Shown: one piece after another, positions 44,473 through 48,513 of the stretch
Layout: each line of letters begins with the position of its first letter
How positions within the stretch are numbered: the stretch's first letter is position 1
From: CAZQXD01 sp964597315
Lineage (GTDB): Bacteria; Pseudomonadota; Gammaproteobacteria; Competibacterales; Competibacteraceae
Direction of reading: 5' to 3'
Length of the DNA: 48,513 bases
NCBI GenBank assembly: GCA_964597315.1
Contig: CAZQXD010000031.1
Location: forward strand, 1 to 48,513
Program-made: the position numbers and the translations under genes
Notes under the pieces: generated by a model
The model's database searches: none
Told to the model about the DNA's origin: nothing
What the model saw: only the letters and a program-made list of their open reading frames with translations

Positions 44473-44488
44473 CCCACAAATCTGTGGG
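44473..44488 (+). promoter_or_regulatory. Palindrome at the start of the RHH gene (possible operator)
   Basis: CCCACA-AATC-TGTGGG is a perfect 6-bp inverted repeat, 28 bp before the preferred ATG of the ribbon-helix-helix gene and near TTGACC (44432-44437) and an AT-rich TAGACTAAAAT stretch. It could be the autoregulatory site of that protein. Confidence 0.4.
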
Positions 44489-44516
44489 TACAAATTTTGT
44501 GGACACAACTGGTCTA

Positions 44517-44702
44517 ATGGGCAAGACTTCTGAACTCAAGGTACGTGTTGAACCTGACTTACTTGAGCAGTTCCGTGAGTCGTGTGCTGCCGAAGAAAAG
44601 AAGGTTTCTGCGGTGGTTCGGGAACTGATGAAGGCTTTCATTGACCAGCAGAAAAATAGGTTGCAAGGGGATTTGTTTGATACCCAAATCAGCAAGAATT
44701 AA
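44517..44702 (+). CDS. Small ribbon-helix-helix-type protein (possible R-M controller)
   Basis: A 61-aa protein from ATG 44517. The frame also opens at GTG 44484 (72 aa), which lies within the palindrome, so the ATG is preferred; neither has a clear ribosome site. The pattern SELKVRVEPDLLEQFRES and KVSAVVRELMKAFIDQQ matches a beta strand followed by two helices, as in Arc/CopG-type DNA-binding proteins. It lies 18 bp before the methyltransferase gene and is likely cotranscribed. A role in timing methyltransferase and nuclease expression is inferred. Base composition is clearly more AT-rich than that of the flanking core genes. Confidence 0.7.
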   Translation: MGKTSELKVRVEPDLLEQFRESCAAEEKKVSAVVRELMKAFIDQQKNRLQGDLFDTQISKN

Positions 44703-44720
44703 CGAAGTGGAGAAGACAGG

Positions 44721-45689
44721 ATGGGCAATCTAACCTGTGTGGAAATCTGTGCCGGTGCCGGCGGTCAGGCGCTTGGACTTGAACAAGCTGGTTTTGAACC
44801 GGAAGCACTGGTTGAGATTGACGAACCATGCCGGAATACACTCATCCACAACAGACCATTATGGAACGTCATACAAGGCGAACAGTGTGATTTAAAACTG
44901 TTTGATGGGAAGCCCTACAAAGGGGTGGACCTTCTTGCCGGTGGGGTTCCTTGCCCCCCATTCTCCAAAGCTGGAAAACAGTTAGGCAAGGATGATGAAC
45001 GTGACATGTTCCCAGAAGCATTGCGGCTTGTTGGCGAATGCAGACCCCGTGCCGTGATGCTGGAAAATGTTCGGGGGTTCTTGGATGCCGTCTTCGAAGA
45101 TTACCGGTGCAACCTGAAACGGCAACTTGAGAAGATGGGATACGTTGCAGATTGGAGGTTGCTGAATGCTTCTGACTTCGGTGTATCCCAGCTTAGACCC
45201 CGTGTAGTTATCGTAGCCATTCGTAAAGACCTGTCAGAATATTTCTCATGGGCAACTTCCCACGATACTAACCCCAAGACGGTTGGTGAACTTCTCTATG
45301 ACCAAATGGCTTCAGGGGGATGGAAAGGTGCAAAGAAATGGATGAAACAGGCTGACGATATTGCACCTACTATTGTAGGGGGTTCCAAGAAACATGGTGG
45401 TCCCGACTTGGGTCCAACCCGTGCAAAACGTGCTTGGGCATCCCTTGGGGTTGATGGAATGGGGATTGCCAATGAACCACCAGCAAAAGACCACATAGGA
45501 ATGCCAAGGTTGACGGTTGAAATGGTAGCAAGAATACAGGGGTTCCCTGATGACTGGCATTTCACCGGCAAAAAGACACCAGCATACCGGCAAGTTGGAA
45601 ATGCCTTCCCCCCACCGGTTGCCCGTGCCGTTGCAGAACAGATTTACCGGTGCTTGACCCATAAGAAAGTGTATTCAATAGCCGGATAA
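44721..45689 (+). CDS. DNA (cytosine-5-)-methyltransferase of a type II R-M system
   Basis: A 322-aa C5 methyltransferase with GGAGAAG about 6 bases before the ATG. All main motifs are in order: I (VEICAGAGGQALGLEQAGF), IV with catalytic Cys78 (GGVPCPPFSKAGKQ), VI (ENV at 115-117), VIII (QLRPRVVIVA), a target-recognition region around 190-265, and IX/X (RIQGFPDDWHF, YRQVGNAFPPPVARAV). The gene appears intact. With the HNH gene 11 bp downstream and vsr after it, it forms a C5-type restriction-modification-repair set. The recognition sequence cannot be read from the gene. Confidence 0.94.
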   Translation: MGNLTCVEICAGAGGQALGLEQAGFEPEALVEIDEPCRNTLIHNRPLWNVIQGEQCDLKLFDGKPYKGVDLLAGGVPCPPFSKAGKQLGKDDERDMFPEALRLVGECRPRAVMLENVRGFLDAVFEDYRCNLKRQLEKMGYVADWRLLNASDFGVSQLRPRVVIVAIRKDLSEYFSWATSHDTNPKTVGELLYDQMASGGWKGAKKWMKQADDIAPTIVGGSKKHGGPDLGPTRAKRAWASLGVDGMGIANEPPAKDHIGMPRLTVEMVARIQGFPDDWHFTGKKTPAYRQVGNAFPPPVARAVAEQIYRCLTHKKVYSIAG

Positions 45690-45700
45690 GGATTTCCCCA

Positions 45701-46291
45701 ATGACAAAGAAACAAGGAGCAAGGGCAAAACTACGGGCACACTTTCTTGCAAATGTTGGCAGGGTCATGGACTCCGATGAACTACGGGAAGTTGCCGGGG
45801 GGATTACCGAATGGGCACGAAGGGTCAGGGAGTTGCGAACCGAAGAAGGTTATCAGATTCATACCCACAATGACCGGAGTGACTTGAAACCCGGTCAATA
45901 CATTCTGATAGACCCGACACCCCAACCGGCTTTTGAAAGGGCAATATCAAAAGAAACCCGTGCTTATGTTCTTGATAGAAACGGGTTTACTTGTCAAATG
46001 TGTGGCGCTGTAGCCGGTGAACCACACCCCTATGACCCGTCACGGAAAACCCGGCTGCACATCGGTCACATTGTAGACAAGTCCCAAGGTGGCACTGATG
46101 GCCCGTCTAATCTTCGTGCACTGTGTTCTATATGCAATGAAGGTGCATCCAATTTGACATTGGAAAGACCTTCAGCACAGAAACTATTGATACAGGTCAG
46201 ACGGGCAAAAGGTGGTGACCAACTTGAAGTCTTGAAGTGGCTGGTTCAGAAATTTCCCAAACAGACAAAAGAAATCTTGGATGATGGATAA
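45701..46291 (+). CDS. HNH endonuclease, probable type II restriction enzyme
   Basis: A 196-aa protein. The N-terminal part (DELREVAGGITEWARRVREL, then RTEEGYQI) looks like a winged-helix DNA-binding unit common to this restriction family. The HNH part holds Cys98 and Cys101 (FTCQMCG), the general-base His123 (RLHIGHIVDKSQGG), Asn137 (SNLRALC) and Cys142/Cys145, so zinc and metal sites are complete. As the partner of the upstream C5 methyltransferase it should cut the unmethylated site. It overlaps the vsr start by 11 bp, showing that the three genes belonged to one operon. Confidence 0.88.
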   Translation: MTKKQGARAKLRAHFLANVGRVMDSDELREVAGGITEWARRVRELRTEEGYQIHTHNDRSDLKPGQYILIDPTPQPAFERAISKETRAYVLDRNGFTCQMCGAVAGEPHPYDPSRKTRLHIGHIVDKSQGGTDGPSNLRALCSICNEGASNLTLERPSAQKLLIQVRRAKGGDQLEVLKWLVQKFPKQTKEILDDG

Positions 46292-46385
46292 ACTCACACC
46301 GGAAGAGAGAAGTAAAAATATGGGGAAGATTCGTTCAAAAAATACTTCCCCGGAGATGATAGTAAGGAAGCTGACCCACCGGTTA
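46281..46385 (+). pseudogene. vsr: 5' remnant of very-short-patch repair endonuclease gene
   Basis: The frame starts MMDKLTPEERSKNMGKIRSK and continues NTSPEMIVRKLTHRL, the well-known N-terminus of Vsr proteins (DKLTPEQRSRNM..I..K.TKPE). After about 35 codons Vsr homology ends and the same open frame continues into an IS3-family transposase. The catalytic part of Vsr is missing. T:G mismatches that arise from the active C5 methyltransferase would thus not be repaired by this locus. Confidence 0.88.
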
Positions 46386-47089
46386 CGGATCACGCATCAT
46401 CAACGTAATTGGGGATTCAGCCTGTGTTTCCTGTTTCTTCGCAACGTCAAGGGGTTTACCTGGAACCACAAGCGCGTGTACCGCCTCGACCGGGAGTTGG
46501 AGCTGAATCTGCGCAGCAAACCCAAGCGTCGGCTGGCGCGTGATGTGCCGCAACCGTTGAGCGTGCCCGAGACGATCAACACCGTGTGGTCCACGGACGT
46601 CATGCATGACCGACTCGAAGAGGGTCGCGCGATCAGGCTGCTCAATGTCATCGATGATGACAACCGCGAAGGACTGGCGATTGAAGCCGACTTCTCATTG
46701 ACTGGTGAACGCGTGATCCGAACGATGGAACGCGTCATTGAATGGCGCGGCGCACCGCAGGTGATCCGCTGTGACAACGGCCCTGAGTACATCAGTGACG
46801 CGTTCAAGAGCTGGGCCAAGCGATGCGGTATCCAGATCGCGCACATTCAGCCAGGCCAGCCGCAGCAGAACGCCTACGTCGAGCGTTACAACCGAACGGT
46901 GCGTTACGATTGGCTCAACCAATACTTGTTCGAGTCGATCGGGCAGGTTCAGGAAGTTGCCACCAAATGGCTTTGGACGTACAGCAACGAACGGCCCAAC
47001 ATGGGCTTGGGAGGCATCACACCGAAACAGAAGTTGGCCATGGTGGCCTAACTCCACTTCTGCGTTGCGTTAAAAATGGGGGGATTACA
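46386..47089 (+). mobile_element. IS3-family insertion sequence remnant (3' part of orfB and right end)
   Basis: The open frame 46386-47051 (fused to vsr) encodes the C-terminal part of an IS3-group OrfB: NWGFSLCFLFLRNVKGFTWN, HKRVYRLDRELELN, the DDE residues in WSTDVMHD, RCDNGPEYIS and QNAYVERYNRTVRYDW, and the end GGITPKQKLAM. OrfA, the first part of OrfB and the left end are missing, so it cannot transpose alone. The right terminal sequence read inward is TGTAATCCCCCCATTTTTAA, ending at 47089. Beyond it the integrase gene resumes. The left junction is placed by loss of Vsr similarity and is accurate to about 20 bp. Confidence 0.8.
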
Positions 47090-47281
47090 GTTGTCTTCCA
47101 TCCATACCACCATCCTACGGGCAGACCGCAAGGCTACACGTCTGTTACGAGTGCGTAACGAACGTTGAATCAAAGGCTTTACATCAGGTCTATTGTGCCT
47201 GATATGGACGGGAACACGAACCTGTAGGATGTAGATACCAAGACGATTCTTGGTGAGATAGGAAGGACTGCTTGAAGACAC
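47090..47281 (-). pseudogene. Truncated tyrosine-type integrase N-terminus (copy B)
   Basis: On the minus strand a GTG at 47281 opens 64 codons: SYLTKNRLGIYILQVRVPVH, then SLRTRNRRVALRSARRMVV. This is the N-terminal DNA-binding part of phage/island integrases (the 'Y.....G.Y..R.r.P......SL.TR.rr.A...a' pattern). The gene is cut by the right end of the IS3 remnant, so the catalytic domain is absent. Its start lies 93 bp from the tRNA-Leu 3' end, the usual place for an island integrase. Confidence 0.8.
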
Positions 47282-47391
47282 GGGTATGGCACCTTTGTAT
47301 GGGACCCGTTGAAATCAAGTAGTTTTTCGTAGAAAAAAATTGCTCAGAAATCAGCAAATTATTTGAACTAAAATGGTGCCGAGAAGAGGAC
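47124..47391 (+). repeat. Direct repeat copy B (int start plus tRNA-Leu 3' end)
   Basis: This is the partner of 44020-44261 in the same orientation. It contains the better-preserved integrase start, a spacer of about 90 bp with an AT-rich inverted repeat (TTGCT/AGCAA), and the 3' end of the functional tRNA-Leu. Copies A and B enclose the restriction-modification genes. Confidence 0.85.
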
Positions 47392-47460
47392 TTGAACCTC
47401 CACGGGGTTTCCCCCACTAACACCTGAAGCTAGCGCGTCTACCAATTCCGCCACCTCGGC
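47374..47460 (-). tRNA. tRNA-Leu (anticodon CAG)
   Basis: The 87-base gene on the minus strand starts GCCGAGGTGGCGGAATTGGT and ends with an encoded CCA. The acceptor stem GCCGAGG pairs with TCTCGGC. The anticodon arm is CTAGC-TTCAGGT-GTTAG, giving anticodon CAG, which reads CUG. A long variable arm (GTGGGGGAAACCCCG region) is present, as expected for leucine tRNAs. The 3' end served as the integration site for the neighbouring island. Confidence 0.96.
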
Positions 47461-47498
47461 ACTTCACGTCAACCACCTAACGGCGTCAACGGAAGCGA

Positions 47499-47527
47499 AC
47501 TATAAAGTCGGCGCGCCTCGCTGTCAA
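47499..47527 (-). promoter_or_regulatory. Sigma70 promoter of tRNA-Leu
   Basis: On the minus strand TTGACA (47527-47522) and TATAGT (47504-47499) are separated by exactly 17 bp. Transcription would start near 47492, about 30 bases before the tRNA. The site lies in the 112-bp gap shared with the divergent rnr gene. Confidence 0.8.
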
Positions 47528-47572
47528 TCATCCGATGCACTATCATGAACGCTTTTACAAGCGGCGGAGTTC

Positions 47573-48513
47573 ATGAGCAAACGCAAGCGAGCCTGGCAAA
47601 AACATGATCCCCTGTACCAACAGGAAATGGAAAAATACGGTCGAGCTATACCCAGCCGGGAGTACATCTTGCGCTATCTGGAAGAGCGGGGTGTGCCCAT
47701 GAGCCACGAGGCGCTTTGTAATGACTGGGATCTGGGGGACGACTGGCCGATGGAGGCGCTGCGCCGCCGCCTCAAAGCCATGGAGCGGGATGGTCAATTA
47801 ATTCGCAATCGCCGGGGTGGCTACGGCATGGTGGCCAAGATGGATCTAGTTAAGGGGCGGGTGATCGGCCACCCCGAAGGCTATGGGTTTCTGGTCCCGG
47901 ACGAGGGAGGGGATGACCTGTACATTTCACCCCGCCAGATGCGCGAATTGTTGCACGGTGATCGGGTGGTGATGCGGGTGGCTGGGATCGACCACCGTGG
48001 TCGACGCGAGGGCGCCTTGGTTGAAGTACTAGAACGCAATACCCAGCAGGTGGTGGGTCGGTTTTTCCAGGAGTCGGGGATTGGCCTGGTAGTGCCCGAC
48101 AATAAGCGTATCTGTCACGATATTCTGGTGCCCCCGGAAAGCCAGGGCGGCGCCCGGTCGGGCCAGATCGTGGTGGCGGAGCTGATCGAGCAACCCAGCC
48201 GTCGGAGCCGCCCACTGGGCCGCGTCAAAGAAGTCTTGGGGGACCATATGGCCCCCGGCATGGAGATGCGGATCGCCATCTACAAGCATGATATTCCCCA
48301 CGAGTGGCCCCCAGAGGTGTTGGACGAGGCCGAGAAGTTCTCGCCCGAGGTGCCGGAGCAGGCCAAAGAAGGTCGCGCCGACCTGCGCAAGCTACCCCTG
48401 GTGACCATTGATGGCATCACTGCCCGAGACTTCGATGACGCCGTGTACTGCGAAAAGCGCGGCAAGAATTGGCGTCTGTTCGTGGCCATCGCCGACGTGT
48501 CCGCCTATGTGCA
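47573..48513 (+). CDS. rnr: Ribonuclease R (3' end outside window)
   Basis: The frame runs from ATG 47573 to the window end (313 codons seen; full-length RNase R is usually 750-850). GGAG lies a few bases before the ATG. The N-terminal helix-turn-helix part (YGRAIPSREYILRYLEERG, MEALRRRLKAMERDGQLI) is followed by cold-shock domains (GRVIGHPEGYGFLVPDEGGD, DLYISPRQMRELLHGD) and the start of the RNB catalytic domain with the conserved Asp cluster in VTIDGITARDFDDAVY. The enzyme degrades structured RNA 3' to 5'. In most homologues the two residues after IDG are Glu-Asp; here they are Ile-Thr, but the four catalytic aspartates are kept. Confidence 0.95.
   Translation, partial: MSKRKRAWQKHDPLYQQEMEKYGRAIPSREYILRYLEERGVPMSHEALCNDWDLGDDWPMEALRRRLKAMERDGQLIRNRRGGYGMVAKMDLVKGRVIGHPEGYGFLVPDEGGDDLYISPRQMRELLHGDRVVMRVAGIDHRGRREGALVEVLERNTQQVVGRFFQESGIGLVVPDNKRICHDILVPPESQGGARSGQIVVAELIEQPSRRSRPLGRVKEVLGDHMAPGMEMRIAIYKHDIPHEWPPEVLDEAEKFSPEVPEQAKEGRADLRKLPLVTIDGITARDFDDAVYCEKRGKNWRLFVAIADVSAYV

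Noticed and set aside
42109..44483. CRISPR array
   Set aside because: No regularly spaced repeats with unique spacers; only single hairpins and the 13-bp operator-like cluster are seen.

Overview
The window looks like a chromosomal segment of a high-GC gammaproteobacterium. The block gcvR-bcp / dapA-bamC-mutL-miaA-hfq-hflX-hflK-hflC-yjeT(DUF2065)-hisZ-purA ... tRNA-Leu, rnr is a characteristic gammaproteobacterial order. hisZ and a MutL that keeps the endonuclease-type motifs argue against enterics and fit environmental lineages such as Chromatiales-like or Competibacter-like groups (lineage guess only, low confidence). Both ends are cut inside genes: a tail D-like protein on the left and rnr on the right.

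Region 1 (1-27856, + strand, extremely GC-rich) is the distal part of an extracellular contractile injection system (eCIS, phage-tail-like) operon. In order: a spike hub D-like protein (5' end missing), spike protein V, an unknown protein with a C-terminal membrane-type hydrophobic segment, a gp25/GPW baseplate protein, a gp6/J-like baseplate protein, a gpI-like tail protein with a large propeller-like N-terminus, three consecutive proteins that share one N-terminal signature, a conserved eCIS protein with a tape-measure-like motif, an AAA+ ATPase (Afp15-like), a 316-aa protein of unknown role, and a 2910-aa polymorphic-toxin-like protein. Most junctions are 1-8 bp overlaps, so translation is probably coupled. 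The giant last protein has a disordered Pro/Ala-rich N-terminus, long helical regions, annexin-like repeats, a membrane segment, a degenerate zincin-like motif and a C-terminal PD-(D/E)XK-type nuclease signature. It is the best candidate cargo. Sheath and tube genes must lie left of the window.

Region 2 (27895-42108) is housekeeping. On the minus strand, gcvR, bcp and a PIN-PhoH ATPase form a probable operon. Divergent from gcvR runs dapA-bamC-mutL-miaA-hfq-hflX-hflK-hflC (lysine/cell-wall precursor synthesis, outer-membrane assembly, mismatch repair, tRNA modification, sRNA chaperone, ribosome-rescue GTPase, FtsH regulators). A strong hairpin after hflC separates this from DUF2065, hisZ and purA.

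Region 3 (42109-47373) is an accessory region with clearly lower GC in its middle. It holds a truncated IS200/IS605-type tnpB start, a minus-strand glycerate 2-kinase, and then a small island behind the 3' end of tRNA-Leu(CAG). The island carries a ribbon-helix-helix protein, a cytosine-5 DNA methyltransferase, an HNH endonuclease and a vsr gene cut off by an IS3-family remnant. It is bracketed by two diverged direct copies of the same segment: the start of a tyrosine-integrase gene, a spacer, and the tRNA-Leu 3' end. This indicates two successive integrations at the same tRNA gene. Region 4 (47374-48513) is the intact tRNA-Leu on the minus strand with a consensus sigma70 promoter, then the divergent start of rnr.
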